Made by a program: the position numbers and the translations under genes. The notes beneath the pieces are model-generated. The model had not been told where the DNA came from and did not search any database. It saw nothing but the letters and a program-made list of their open reading frames with translations. A stretch of 64,000 nucleotides of DNA. Source: Neopestalotiopsis rosae (taxonomy: Eukaryota; Ascomycota; Sordariomycetes; Amphisphaeriales; Sporocadaceae). Shown piece after piece: positions 46,455 to 59,142 of the stretch (position 1 is its first letter; each line of letters begins with the position of its first letter). The DNA is taken from the NCBI GenBank assembly GCA_023078685.1, contig JALGAS010000008.1, forward strand, positions 3,038,001 through 3,102,000, in the 5' to 3' direction.

Positions 46455-47464
46455 TTGTCTTCTGCCAAAGTAATTCCTCAGCTGTTTGAAGTACGGCATA
46501 CAAAAGAAATGCAGAATTCCCATGATTTCCCGAGACAGTCAGATGACACAGTAGTACTACACCAGAACAACGCAAGAGAGTCTACCAATATTCCTATTCG
46601 AATGCAAATCGATGATTCGAGCAGTGAAGACAGCCGTGATGACCGACGGCCGTGTGTGACGGGCTCCAGCGGAAGTCAAACCAGGGTTGGCAGTGCTTTT
46701 CCCGCAGAACTTGCTTCAGGTATAGAAATGCATCAGTCAGCGACGCAATCTACCAGTGCTGACCAGGCTATAGATGACCACAACAAACACAGATATATAC
46801 CACCTCCGATTAATCCTCCCGAAGCTTTGGAATATCCTAGGCCGATGGAACGAGTGGAACCCCCCAACATCATGGCACCAGGATCAGTCGAAAGTCAACC
46901 GCCGAGTTCGAAAAACTCAGCAAGGCCAACGCTGTCCGAGCTTCCATTCTTCTCCATCTCGCTTATGAAACCAAGACCCAAAGAATCCGGCTCGGGAGGC
47001 GCCAGTCCAGATCGAGCCAGTGGTATCGACTTGCAGACATATCAAACAAATGGTGCTCAGAGCGGTCTCACTGATCAGGAGATGGGGCATCGATTCAGAC
47101 TGAATGTACAGATTCGGAAAAGAGAGAGGTTTCGTCGTTTGTTAACGGCCATAATAGGCGGTACCTTTGTCGTTGCTCCAATGGTGATTCTCCTCATGAC
47201 CAACTTAGAAGTGGAAATAGTAGCGGGCTGACAAATAATCACTAGCTTCTCATGACTCTTATACATGAACGGTCTTCCGGCGAGAATCTTCACTTGAACC
47301 TCGGTATCTGCAGCGGTTCCATTTACATTTTCGGTATAATAGTGGCGTGCATGAGCACAGCCGACGAGGCCAACTTATTCGTAGCCACTGTAGGATATGC
47401 TGCTTTCCTTGCCGTATTTATGGGCGTTGCAAGTGAAAAGCAGAAGCACGATGAAGGAAGGTGA
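46455..47464 (+). CDS. DUF6594-like membrane protein with a divergent N-terminus
   Basis: The model is join(46455..47219,47285..47464), 314 aa. The 65-nt intron (GTAGCG...GGCGAG) is inferred because it joins two frames that together give the typical three-helix end of fungal DUF6594 proteins: RRLLTAIIGGTFVVAPMVILLM, then ICSGSIYIFGIIVACM, then LFVATVGYAAFLAVFMGVA. The first ~215 residues are hydrophilic, rich in Ser, Pro, Gln and Asp, and look disordered. The usual DUF6594 N-terminal domain is not visible, so a first exon may be missing or the protein is a variant. Function is unknown. Confidence 0.5.
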
Positions 47465-47952
47465 CGGGGCATTTAGATCGTTATGACATCCGCGCTGGAG
47501 AGGAACCAACATTGTAGAAGTCGCCAACATTCAGCGGCGGTACAAAGTCAATACATGAATACAACTTATGAATTAAGTGAAATTTGCACATTACTTGCGC
47601 ATGACTTGCAAACAGAGTCAGTGATCGACTCCGGACTACTCTTCTATGTAACTTTCACCCACTTCCATTCTTTGAACCACATGTCATTTTGTATTCTAGT
47701 CATGCAACAGAATTATGCACAACAACAGGTTGCGGAATTGCCATTAGGTTACAGATAATATCGACAACTGCGAGCGCGATAATTATACACACAAGTCTCT
47801 TAGTTAATAGTAGTCACTTTCTCTTCAACAACCACGAAATGCATATTATGAAGACGTGCAAATGTAGTTCATAGCTGTTCGTAACTTTTCAAACGCCTGG
47901 CGCTATTAAAAATAAACTAATGGTACAAGATATCTTTCCAGATATATTAAAC
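47465..47952. other. Convergent intergenic region
   Basis: 3' flanks of the DUF6594-like gene and the hydrophilin-like gene. No gene seen. Confidence 0.5.
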
Positions 47953-48601
47953 TTAGTAGTTCTCGCTCTCCCGGCTGGCCTGGGTGACCGACTCGGGAGC
48001 CTCGTAACCAGCCGAGGAAATGGATCCGGGAACGGTCTCGGGTGTGTAGTACTCGGAGCCAGGGAACTTGCCCTTGGTACGTGGGTGCCCCTCGCTCTGG
48101 AGGTTCTCCTGGGCAAACTGCTTGCCCTCGGACATGACGTCCCGGTTGCCGGTCTCGTAGGAGTCGGAGCCCTGGGGCTGTCTTCTTCCGCTCGTGTCAA
48201 AGGTGTTCTCGCCGCCAAAGTCGCGCTGCTGCTGGGCGAGCTTGTGCTCAGGGCCGCCGGTGCCTTCGAAGTGCTCGCCGCGGGTTTGTCTGTAGACGAG
48301 AGAAGTTAGCATGACGAAATTTCAACTCCATGTTGTAATTAATCGTTACGTACCTGCCACGAGCGTCGAGGTCACCACCCTCCTCGGGAGGGATGCGCTT
48401 GTTGTAGCCACGGTTGGTGCTCATGTCAGTGCCGTATTGCACCTGGGCGCCAGGGAATCTGTTCTCAACGCGGGAGTCGACGCCGGCGTCGTCGCTGGAA
48501 GAGGTCTTGCCAGCTCCGGTCTTAGCCTGGTAGCTGTTGAGGTCACGCTCGGCCTGCTCGGCAACGTCGCGAAGGTGCTGCTGGTGGTCTCCGGGTGCCA
48601 T
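47953..48601 (-). CDS. Hydrophilin-like / LEA-like protein
   Basis: The model is complement(join(47953..48289,48354..48601)), 194 aa. The intron (GTACGT donor, CTACAG acceptor) keeps phase. The protein is very hydrophilic, rich in Gly, Glu, Gln, Ser and Arg, with no hydrophobic core, membrane segment or signal peptide. Motifs such as RFPGAQVQYGTD, NRGYNKRIPPEEGGD and GGPEHKLAQQQRDFGG look like the conserved, unnamed stress proteins of Sordariomycetes (from memory). Codons are strongly C/G-ending, which suggests high expression, for instance in conidia or under desiccation. Confidence 0.75.
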
Positions 48602-50177
48602 TTTGCAAATTTTGTAAGTTAGTATAAATTGATAAATTTAGTGGTGATGAATTGTTATGATTGCAGGCGATTTCTTTTATCAAGAAGTGTTGTAATTGAA
48701 TGATTTGAATTGTTATGGTAAAATCGGAACATTTCTCTGAATTTCTGGACTTCATATACTTCACATGTTTGTCTGACAGCTCTAGACGTCATAGAAGTGT
48801 ATAGGTGGTCGGCCTCACTTCTGACTTCATGATGAAATCATGCCCCCGATTTTTTATTCTGGTCGCTTAGACATACAGCTTCTGATGCCATTGACTATAG
48901 TTAATTATGCATATTACCGACCCTGATGATTTTCTTTTAAGGATCTTCGGGCAATAGAACGGCCAGTTTGTCGCAGTCGTGTGCTTCGTTATCTCCTTGG
49001 GTGAATATGATCTCATGCTCAGCGTCGATCCCGGGCTAATCGCTCCGGCGGCTCTGCAACTACGGGTCCTTAGCCGGAGCAGGTCCCCAGTAGGGCTCCT
49101 AGGGTCCCCACGCAATCAATCGATCGCATCACTCAGCAGCGATTGCTCCCGTGGGATGCTAGTCTTGGCATACATCAATTCCGCTCCTGAGAATAGAAGG
49201 TCTTTCATTGTTTCTATCCATCAGCTATCTTGATGCTGATCGACGTTGATATGGTAAAACGAGCCGGGAGATCTACAGGCCGGCTCAGGTGTATAACAGT
49301 ACTGGCTCCACTCTATATTGACTGTCTACAATGCAACCCGCAAGACTTGGGAACAGGGGCATCAGAACCTCGACAACTGCATTATGAAGCTGCGACTATG
49401 TGAAATCATGGTGGGTCATATTTATCTCAACTATTATGATAGAGTTCAGGCTTCACAGAACTGGGACAAGATTGCCCGCCAGAAAAAGTTTGGCTCAAAT
49501 TCAGAAACCTTTTGCTTCATATCTTACTTCCATTGCCCTACGAATCGCATCACACAACCATATGATTGCGATAAAGCCTAGATTGAAAACAATTGTTGCT
49601 GAGACACAATCAATATTCCAGTGATTAGGGACTGGAACACCAATCAAATAATCAGGCTATACCCAGGTAGCCATGCATGTAGAAAAACCTCCCTGTCCCC
49701 TCGTTGGCTCTTCTGAATTTCACTGCAATTTCAATCTCCACAAGGAGAATAAGTCATAATCAGCAACAAGGTTGGCGAGGAGCATGGCTATGCATTTCAT
49801 TAACTAGGTCATCATTACTTTGAATGCTCACACCCAAGACTCATCTTTTGCAGGTCCGGATTGACGCTGACTTCTCGTTCGTGTTATGATATTTTCAAAT
49901 GAGGGTAAACCATGTTTCAAGTTGTCAAAAAAGTACCTTGATGATGCGACTAGGCATTCTTGGTTGTGGATATCAATCATTGAACATAACATGCAGGAAT
50001 ATGACCGAATGGCTGCCTGTTGCTCTATCGGTCTCAAAGGACCCTTCATCGGCCAATGTATCATTCGAAGCTACGAAATTTCTGACCCATGTGGCTGGAG
50101 TAGAAGAATCTTTTATCCATCATGTTGACCTTAACAAGCTCTGCATTTGCCCAGTGCCTACCGAGTACCATGTAGTT
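48602..50177. other. Intergenic region
   Basis: Between the hydrophilin-like promoter and the 3' end of PHA2. No gene recognised; all frames are short and without motifs. Confidence 0.5.
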
Positions 50178-51306
50178 CTACGTCCTCATGTTGACCCAGC
50201 TTCCCAGCCAGCGCCAGCTCTGGGCGACACGACTGATACCCTCAAGAACCGACTTGACACGGCCTTGCGGATCGTCGTACCGGTGTCCCTCGAATTCGAC
50301 GAAGAAGACATATTGAAAGGGCTCTTGCAGACTAGGCCGACTGTTGATACTCGTCAGGTTCAGCCCGCCAGCCCGGAAGCAGTCAAGCACATCCGCCAGG
50401 GCACCAGGCGAAGTATGCGGGACCGTAAAGGAAACGAGCGACTTTGTCTTTTTCGTGCCATCCGCCACTCCTCCCGAAGCCGCCGGCGGAGCCGGTCCCT
50501 GCTCACCACCACTGCCGTCCTTGCGCAATACAAAGAAGCGCGTGGTATTGTCGTCGCGGTCCTCGATGTTGCGCGCCAGGACCTCGAGGTTCTGGACCTG
50601 GGCGGCCAGGGCGCTGCTCACCGCGGCGCTGGTGCCCGTCTCGTCGGCCTTGGCCAGCGCCGCCGCCCGGCTCGTCGAGCTCACGTCAATGGTCTCGATG
50701 CCGCGGAGGTGCGTCCGCATGAAGCGCGTCACCTGGCCCCAGGCCTGCGGGTGGCTGTAGACGCGCTTGACGTGGGCGAGGCTGGCGAGGGGCTGGACGA
50801 CGCCGTCCTCCTTTGCTCCCGTGGTAGTAGCAGCCTGGTCAGCAGCACCAGGAGGAGGCGCGTAGCCTAGTAGACAGTGGTGCACGCCCAGATACGCCTC
50901 GGCGCAGACGCTCAGGTCCCCATACCGGCCGTCGCGGTCGGCAAAGTGGTCCAATGTGAAGACGACGGAGCCGTTGGTGGAATTCTCAAACGGCACGACG
51001 CCGTGGGTTGCCCGCCCGGACTGAGTCGTGTCAAAGACATCTGCGCGGAAATGTCAGTCCATATCTTCTTGAAACACCGCCGTCAATGGGGTTCGTGTTT
51101 TGGCAGATGAGAACTGTATAATGGAAAGGATAGTGACCGCGGGGTAAAATCGGAAATAAAGAGGCAACGAATATCTGAGCCTTACCCTTGATTGTCAAAA
51201 CGGGGAGGTGCTCAAAATCTCCCGGGGGAAACGCCTGTAATGCAGCCTGGTGCGTATACGAGGTCTCCGGACCCAGATAGCACACTATTGGCTTCTCAGC
51301 CGTCAT
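50178..51306 (-). CDS. pha2: Prephenate dehydratase
   Basis: The model is complement(join(50178..51040,51186..51306)), 327 aa. Exon 1 ends in the middle of the YLGPETSYTHQAAL domain start. Exon 2 begins with DVFDTTQSGRATHGVVPFENS, the substrate-binding PFENS. The catalytic TRF motif is NTTRFFVL. A C-terminal ACT domain with PGALADVLDCF and LNLTSINSRPS would bind phenylalanine for feedback control. It converts prephenate to phenylpyruvate in phenylalanine synthesis. The ESRP motif of the ACT domain reads NSRP, a mild change. Confidence 0.95.
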
Positions 51307-52194
51307 TGTATCTATTTGCTCTGCTGCCGTGAGCCTATTGGTTTTTTTTTCTGAACCGCAAAGGTCGGATTTTGGCCTCGGAAGTCAATCGGAGACCAGC
51401 CGATTTCACGCCCAAGCTCAACAAAACTGTATGAGTGCCTCTGTAAACAATTTCCGAGTTCTGGACCTGGGACTTTCTCCAAGAATGACTTTGACTTGTG
51501 TCAGTGATTATTTGGAATTTAAACAATTGTATGTTGTTGTTCAATCACAGAAGAACCGTAGTAAGCCGTCAGTTCTGCATGAATCCAAAAGAGACAATTG
51601 TGTGGGACTGGTCGGCAGTATATGTATTGGCGCCAATTGATGTCGATCCACTCTCCGCCCGAATCCCGCAAGAATTGATTTGAAGGGCGTGCGAAAGAAT
51701 GTACACGGCTCAGGGGCATATCGTGACAACATATTCTAAATCAGTAATTCCGGATATCTCACTATATGACACAACTGTATATTCAAGTCCTACTCGTCAG
51801 GAGTACATATGTAAGGCACATGATCAAGCAAGCAACGAATGACTTTTGTGTAACTCAAAGATCTAAGGGAATATGATCAGACTTTTGCGTCGGCCAGGCT
51901 AATTCGACTTCACCGACCCCATGCTACGGTTCATGCGGAAAGCCCGTTGAGAGGATGACTGCAGTAACAATAATTGTCGTGTCCAGGCGAAATCGGCCCA
52001 GTATAAGCCCGAGCTCACCTTACCCCCTTGCGCAGTTGTGGTCCTGATCAACAAAACATAACCGATGTCCTTGCCCCGTCGTAACATTCAGTAAGTATCT
52101 GCTTGATCTTAATAAAATCAGCTCAATTGCCCGTACCATGATTCCATTGACCGAGAAATATTGACTCACATCCTTTTCAAATTGTAGATTCAAC
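51307..52194. other. Intergenic, eRF1 3' flank
   Basis: Contains the PHA2 promoter and the eRF1 3' end, including a candidate 3'-UTR intron (52099-52169). No other gene seen. Confidence 0.5.
52099..52169 (-). other. Candidate 3'-UTR intron of eRF1
   Basis: On the minus strand it begins GTGAGT and ends CAAGCAG, 71 nt, with a branch-like AGCTGAT. It starts 25 nt after the second in-frame stop and about 265 nt after the normal eRF1 stop. Predicted by eye only. Confidence 0.4.
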
Positions 52195-52434
52195 TCAAGA
52201 CGTCATCATATCACGAAGCGGGCTCGGTCGGGCAACCTGCTTAGCCGTGTGGAGGGAAGTTGCAGGCCCAAGAGTAATCTTGCGCCGCTGCGCGTAGGAC
52301 AACGGCTTGGCCTGCACTGCGGGCGCAGCTTGGGGGCTAGGTGGCGCTGGACTTGCCGGCTCTTTGACGGTATATGCCGATGATGATGCAGTGACTTGAG
52401 TTGATCCCTCGGATGATTCGAGGGCATCATACTG
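52195..52434 (-). other. In-frame readthrough extension of eRF1
   Basis: After the eRF1 stop (TGA followed by CAG) the same frame stays open for 79 codons to a second TGA (52195-52197). The encoded tail is Ser/Ala/Pro-rich, then basic (LSYAQRRKITLGPATS), and ends RPSPLRDMMTS. UGA followed by C is a known weak stop context. Under uniform codons, 79 stop-free codons have a chance of about 2 percent. Confidence 0.45.
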
Positions 52435-54037
52435 TCAATCGTCGTAGTAGTCATCGTCATCCTCATCCACTTCAGCCAGCTGCTCAAAGTTGACCTTGTA
52501 TCGGAGAATACCACCAATACCACCGAAACCCTTGACGAACTGGTTACCCTCGGTAGATCGGTCAGAGACGAACTCTAGGTTGGTACCAAAGTCCTTGTAG
52601 TGCTCAGCGATCCACTCAATAAAGGAATCCTGTGACACGACTTCCATCTCTTGACCGGTCTCCTTATCCATGAACTTGGCACGGTCGGTCTCTTGCTGCT
52701 TGGTGGTGTGAAGCATGATCTCAGAGCCGCTGCTGTCCTTGAGAACCCAGCGGTTGATTTCCAAGTTTTCAAAAACAATCAAAGTCTCAACAGCACCCAG
52801 CTCGAGTGCCTTGAGCGTATCCTCAATACCGTAGCAAACCTTGCCGGTATCCTGGCTAATTTCCTCAAAGTACTTGCCAATGAGCTTCTTTTCCTGGATA
52901 AACTTGACATTGCCCAGCGTCTCAGAGGACAACTCAATGGCCTGGTTGAAGCCGTTCTCGCCACCATACGAGACATCCACAACCTTGATGACCTTGGTAG
53001 CCAGACGGTTATCGAAAAGGTCGGACGAGTTCAAGTCGGTCTTGAAATCGGCAGAACCAGCGAGAATGAGACCAGCGACGTTGACCTTGTCGTTGGTGAT
53101 GAAGTTTTGTACAGCCAACTCGGCCACCTTTCGGACATAGTTGTGTCGCTTTTCCTCACGGAGACGGGCGAAACGGAGGGCAGACTGACCACCACGACCG
53201 TGCTTCTTGGGAAGATCGACGGAAAATTTGTGAACGATGTCGCGAGTATTGCCGCTCAGAGTACCAAAGAGCGCACCGTTACCATCCATGATGATGAAAC
53301 CAAACTTTTGATCCGACTCGAGCAGTTCGGCGAGAGCTTCGGTGTGGAATTTGTTGTCACAAAGGTAGAGTGACGTGTTGATGGGCTTGAACGGCTCAAA
53401 GTCGATATTGACCTTGCGCTCCTTTCCTTCCGAGGTCAAGATTTCACCACAGTAGACGACGAGTCCATTCGGGGGAACCTTGTTGTAAAGCTTGAGACGC
53501 TGCTGGGTCGAGGTAATGGCCGAGAGCACAGACTGTCTGTTGACACGCGACTTGATGTTGCTAGCAGTACCCTGTGGTAAGAAGAATCAGTAAATGCAAC
53601 CATAACACAACTGCATAGTGTTTACATACGTATTCTTCAGCCAACATCTTGGCTGCTCTCGAAATTTGATCCTTGGGAGCTGTATAATGTGTTAGCCAGT
53701 TGAAACACGGTCGCTGACAGCCAGACATTGGCGGGGTATACAAGGGAGGAACTTACGAATGATGAGGGAAATCATGGATGTTCCATTGCCACGAGCAGCC
53801 TCAAGGCGCTTGATGAGCTTCTTCACCTTCCATATTTCAATCTGTCCACGGGTGCTTTGTCAGTCTGACGCTCGGTTGGGGGATATATCGTTTTGAGGGA
53901 GGCTTTTCGTGGGCGGTATGCTGTTGAAAGACCAGGGCGGGGCACATCGTTTTTGCCGCGCGTGGTGTAGCGACCAGTAGGACGGACAGGCTTGGACTCA
54001 CGTTCTTCTCAGCCTCGTTGGCGTTTGGGTCACTCAT
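52435..54037 (-). CDS. sup45: Translation termination factor eRF1
   Basis: The model is complement(join(52435..53571,53630..53679,53757..53841,54002..54037)), 435 aa. Domain 1 has the stop-decoding motifs NIKS (62-65) and YLCDNKF (YxCxxxF). Domain 2 has HGRGGQS, with GGQ at about 184-186, which triggers peptide release. The C-terminal domain binds eRF3 and ends in an acidic stretch [10 protein letters not shown]. It acts in the cytosol with Sup35/eRF3 at all three stop codons. Length and motifs are standard. The stop context and downstream sequence are unusual; see the two entries just downstream. Confidence 0.97.
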
Positions 54038-56551
54038 GATGGGCGCTTTTCAGAGAGTGAGCGCTGGAAAATAGAGTGAGTGATCAGAAGGCGGCAGGTA
54101 GTGATCGTGGCGACGATCGTGGGCGTGGGAAGAGGAAGAAAGCAGTTGAGCGTGTTGGTCAAGGGAGTGGGAATAATTTGAGCGCAGGCACAAAATACCT
54201 AATAACCTAGTGAACTTTTGGTGGAGGCCAGATGTGGTGCCAAGGCTGCTGGGCTGCAACAGCGTCACAGGCCCATAAGGTCCCGCCAACCCGCCTCTTT
54301 TGCGCTGTGCCTCTTGCTGAAGTTTTTCCCTCCTGCCCCGCGTTGCCCGAAACGGAAAAACCCACAGTGAGAGCCACGAGCCCGGGCCAGGGGACGGGCG
54401 AGAGACGGGGTCTGGTTTACATAGGCTCTGCCGGGCGCGGGATCTTTACACTACTTTAGTGCTAGCGTTCATATGTTTTGAAACATATCCTGCAAGCATC
54501 TCACTCCGTATATGCATATCCACCTTTACTCGGTGTGAGCATCATTGATGACAAGTGACTTTTCATCATTCATTTTTCTCTATGAGTCTTCGACGATTGA
54601 AGACATAACCTCAATGTGCTCTTTAAGTTACAGTTAGATCATTTCAGAAAGACAGAAGAAACGAAAACAAAGTGCATCATTATTCGGCTGAGCCGAAATC
54701 AATACCGTGTGTTGCGTTCACTTGTACAGGGTAATTCCTTTTACTGCATGGAGAAGTCCATGCGTGCTGCTTAAGCACAGAAAAAAAGCTTTGGCGCGAG
54801 GCTTGTCGCTCCCACCTGGTGGGCAAGGCGGGTGTTGGCGGGGTCTCATCACAACAACACACGTCTGCTTCAACTTCGCCCGCAACGTCAGTCATCTCAC
54901 CAGGAATGACTCAGGCATCGCAAACTTCACTCGGGCAGTCCGATGATGCACTTTGATGCGATGCATCTCCTTTTGAGCACATAATACTCGAAATGAACAC
55001 TCTGACGGCATGAATTGTCATTCATGCTGCTTGTTCGCAAAGGTCAGATGCATCGCTGTGGCGTTCCTCAAAGGTGAGAAATGAGCCCATCAGCTTGCGG
55101 CTGTAATTATGGGCGGATGCAGATGCCAAATGGTGGCAAGGTTGGGCCGGGACCCGGGGCTGTCTAAGGAGGCCCAAGGAGTTGTGACGCATGCGAGACA
55201 AGAGGTGCAATCGGCACTCGCCATCCTCTCAGAGCTTATATCGGGGTTCTTTCTTGCCTCTTCAGAGCTCACAGCTATTCCTCGGTCCAAAGAGGACAAA
55301 CTGGGCAGTTTCGACAACGCGAGTGGTCTTTTGAGGCATGCGTGCAAGGTGGATGTCTGTGGACATGCGGAGGCACGGCAAAGCCTCCCAACGTGCTTTG
55401 TCACACTGTCTTCAGTGTTCGACAGGGGCTGCGACCGCATTTGCAAGACGAGAGACTCGTGGGGGCGGCGAATTGTCCTGATGGGTTGGGCGAGGGAAGA
55501 AGCGTTGCTCAGCTTGATCCGTCATTCTTCCTTCTGTTGTCATGATTCTCCACATGACATGGTGTGGACTTTGGCTATCGCCGAGCGTGTTGAGCATCAC
55601 AACTTCTCCCGCGAGATGGACCCGCGAGAAATTGGTCATGGCGATGGCTTCTTTTCGGAGTCTGCCGATCTCAGAGTCCAGGCTTCATGCGGACGCGGCC
55701 TTTTGCACAGTGCTGTGGTGCAGCCACACTGACAAGTCTCGCTCTCAAACGACTCATTTGGTCGAGTTCCATGATAAATAGCTGCTCTGCTGCTCTTTTC
55801 ATGTCTCTCTCAACATGGTCAGTGAGCAAGTCGAGACTTGGAGTGTTGTGATTGCTTAGCTCGCCAGATTTTGCGGTCTGCCATATATTGACGGCTTGGC
55901 TTGGGCGATCGAGTGGGGCCTCGTGTCAACGACTATCCATGCAGCTTCCGACGAGCAAAACGCTGACTGACGACAGTGTCTCACGTCAATCAGCAGTCGA
56001 AAGACTCGCTGCGCTGTGAAGAGATATCTGGCTGGATTTCTTGGGTTCGATATATGTCCCTGGTGACATTGCTCGTGGTGCTCGGGCCCGTCGTGGCCGC
56101 TGTGGCCCTCTGCAGTATGTTGGACAAGTTGTGCTTTGTAAGCGCCCTCTTGAGAGAAGTGATGTTTGAACGAATTGCTAGATAATGGTAAGTGCAATTG
56201 GAGAGCAGCATTCTGTGAGCACGTCGACTGGCTCAAAGTGACCATGCAGGATTGTGGTCGATCCTCGGCAGTTCATGAGGCCGTCCCAGAAGGTATGCAT
56301 GCAGTATAGGATGACTTCCTTCCTACCTAGTTGCCTAATAGATTATCTTTTCCTATCGGATTCCTCGTCGCCTTTTGATATGCGGCTCGACCCTGGGGGT
56401 GCCTGTGGGTTTTAGTGCGGCCCAATTTGTGTGGGTGACCTTGACCACTTCTCTTTCCGCTTGCACTTTACTTCAACCTCCACCCTCCACATTCCATCAG
56501 ACTAGCACCAACCCACGACCACGAGCCGCGACCGACCGACTGCTGCTCAAC
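54038..56551. other. Intergenic, divergent promoters
   Basis: About 2.5 kb between eRF1 (minus) and the WHIM gene (plus). A 207-codon frame at 55109-55732 lacks any motif and overlaps a long opposite-strand frame; I do not call it. No RNA gene recognised. Confidence 0.45.
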
Positions 56552-58611
56552 ATGGCCGACGATGACTCTAACCTCAGTGATCTCTCATCGCTGTCTTCGT
56601 TGTCTCCAGCTCCCTCGGACGACGAAAATGACGTTGAGCTAAAGAATGACAAGGGCATCCTCAAGTTCTTCCACAAGCTACCCAAGGGCACCAAGCCCAC
56701 GCAGGCCGACAAGGAACCCTCTCCGCCTCCGCGAAAGAGGTCGCCTTCGCCACCTCACGATTATGCGTTGGCAGATAATCCAGCTATTGCAGTAAGCAAT
56801 TTGGCCATAATCGCGTTCAAAACGCGAAAGATCGCGTGGTGACGCGTGCTAATTTATTTCGCGTACCCAGTTCATTGTCATGTTCAGGAGCCGCTTCAAC
56901 GATGCATTCCCAAAATCACTTGCCAACTTTGGCCCCCAAGAATTGGAACGCGATGTCACCGAAACTATTCCCGGCGATCGTGTAGAGCATTTCCTTTGCG
57001 CAGTTCTCGGTCTTTTGCTAAATCGCAAGCAAGATGTCAAGTATGACGCAATAGCCTACCTACCTCTATTCGGGTCGGATAGCTAACCTATGCAGACCTG
57101 GCCACTATGGCAGAGCTTTGGAGGATGCTATCGCAGGTCACAAGAGCCAATGGCCTAAGGATTGGCAGGACAAGAGCCCTCTGTCGGGCGGCGCAACATT
57201 CACGTCGATGAACCCTACTGAACGCGTACGTACCGGCCATCACCCATGCAACTCAAGAAGCAACCCTACCCAGCCAAACCATGGCGCGCAAAAAGCTCGA
57301 GAACGATCGCTAATTATTGTATTATAGCTGACCCTCCTGCGAACGCTCATTCTTTGGAGTCTTTCCTCGTCAGATACCATCAAGCAAATCATCAACACAT
57401 CTTACAAAGGTAATCGCCGCGACGACGATCTGAACCAACCACTCTCTGTGCAGCCCTGGGGCGCAGATAGCGACAAGCGCCGATACTTTCTCATTGAAGG
57501 ATTGGACGACACGAACTTTCGAGTCTACCGCGAGAGTGATCCGGCAGGGTTCAACAGAACATGGTGGAGCGTTGCTGGCAATATTGAGGAGCTTACTACC
57601 CTCGCCGAAAAGTTGCAGACGATTGATGGCCGGCCGAAGGGCAAGAAACTGGCGCAGCAGATGCTGGCTGCTATTCCCCGCTTTGAGGCCTCCGAGGAAA
57701 AGCGCAAGAGACGCGAGTACCGTCAGCAGCAGAAAGAACGTTTCAAGCGGCCAGAACCGGGCTTCTCCATGTATGAAGGCCGAACTAGAGGCAAGCGCAT
57801 GAAGTACACATACTCGGACGATGAGGACTTCTTGACCGACTCGACGGGCGTACGACGCTCTGCGCGCAACACTGGAACCACGACCCCAGCTGAGCCCGCA
57901 GGACCAGTCACCACTGCCAGTGGTCGTCAAATCAAGGCACCTTCGCGCATGACGGTTGATGCGTCGAACAATATTGTTACTACAGATGCTGATCAGGATC
58001 AATTATCTGCAAGAGGCGCATCAACGAGAGCATCGTCCAAGGAATCCTCAGTCGGGCCTACGGGTCGGCCCCGTAGATCAGCGGCAGCGAATCACAGTAC
58101 TAATGGGTGGTCATCCTCTGGCAAGAAGGATGAGTATAATTCCATGGATGAAGACGAAGACGAGTCGGAGCCAGAACTCGGTGATGACGAGGACGATCAT
58201 GTTCCTGACGAGAGTGAGGAGGAGGAGGAGGAGGAAGAGTTTGACGAAGACGTGGAGATGGCTGACGAGGATAATGACCTTGATGCCAGCCCTCAAAGCA
58301 TGGTTGTCAAGCTCAAGGTGCCCGAGAAAGAAGGCGTCAAGATTGACTTTGACAAGTTCCGTTACAGTGGCACGGCGCCCAATGCAAACGGCAAACCTTC
58401 GGCTGCACCAGAGGAACCCACAACTGAAAAACAGGACGGCGCTGTACCCGAGAAGGAAAAAGCTGCAGATCGGCCGAGTAAACCGTCTGAAACGGCGTCT
58501 ATTCTGACTGAGCGGCCACCGTTGTCGCCCAAACCAAACACTCTGCAAACCAAACCTCTGGCTTATAGGGAAAGCCCAGAGAAGCCATTTGCTGCTCGTC
58601 CTGTTTCGTAG
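56552..58611 (+). CDS. DDT/WHIM-type chromatin-remodelling-related protein
   Basis: The model is join(56552..56791,56871..57040,57096..57225,57328..58611), 607 aa. Exon 1 is acidic and Ser/Pro-rich. Exons 2-3 give a helical DDT-like region (FRSRFNDAFPKSLANFGPQEL). Exon 4 starts with a WHIM1-like helix (ERLTLLRTLILWSLSS) and a WHIM2-like QPWGADSDKRRYFLIEG. A basic stretch (EKRKRREYRQQQKERFKR) and a long acidic segment (residues about 400-490, runs of E and D) follow. DDT and WHIM modules occur in ISWI-type remodeller subunits, so a nuclear role with an ISWI ATPase is inferred. Upstream in-frame ATGs would only add leader-like sequence. Confidence 0.8.
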
Positions 58612-59142
58612 GTGTCTCTGGGCGAGTTCCAGGTATGATCTTATACTGGAATAATTACTGTGGTATTTTGACCTCTTGGTTGGTTCTTGAGGACTGCTTT
58701 GTTGGCGTTGCGAATGGAATTCACGAGGGCATCAATACCATTACCAAAAAGAAAAGCGAATCATGACGGATAGACGGACTTTTGGGCGATGTGCGTACAT
58801 CAAGGACGCCTGGTAGATGAATATGTGGAAAGGTACTGTGACAAAAATGCAGGTCTTTATAGTGCGCAGTGCGCCATACTCTGACGACGGGTTTTGACCA
58901 GAATAAGGCACGTCTTATATGTGCTACAAATACATGAGACACAACCGAATTCCAAGGAACATTGCCTGTGTTGTGCTTTGGATCGTGATATTATAAGCCT
59001 TGGGCATTTCAACGGTAAATCTCCATCTGACACCTCGAGCCTTGAGGTATTGCTTGCATTCTGCCATGCCCGGCTTGCTCATGGTGAAATGGTATTATTT
59101 TCTTGTTGTTTATGGGTTCCCTTTGAATTCGACATTGATTTC
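58612..59142. other. Convergent intergenic region
   Basis: 3' flanks of the WHIM gene and the DUF1770 gene. No gene seen. Confidence 0.5.

Noticed and set aside
50344..50870. Long plus-strand frames opposite PHA2
   Set aside because: Shadows produced by the GC-rich third positions of PHA2.
55109..55732. 207-codon open frame on the plus strand between eRF1 and the WHIM gene
   Set aside because: No motif, no coding bias, and a long overlapping frame on the other strand; composition explains it.
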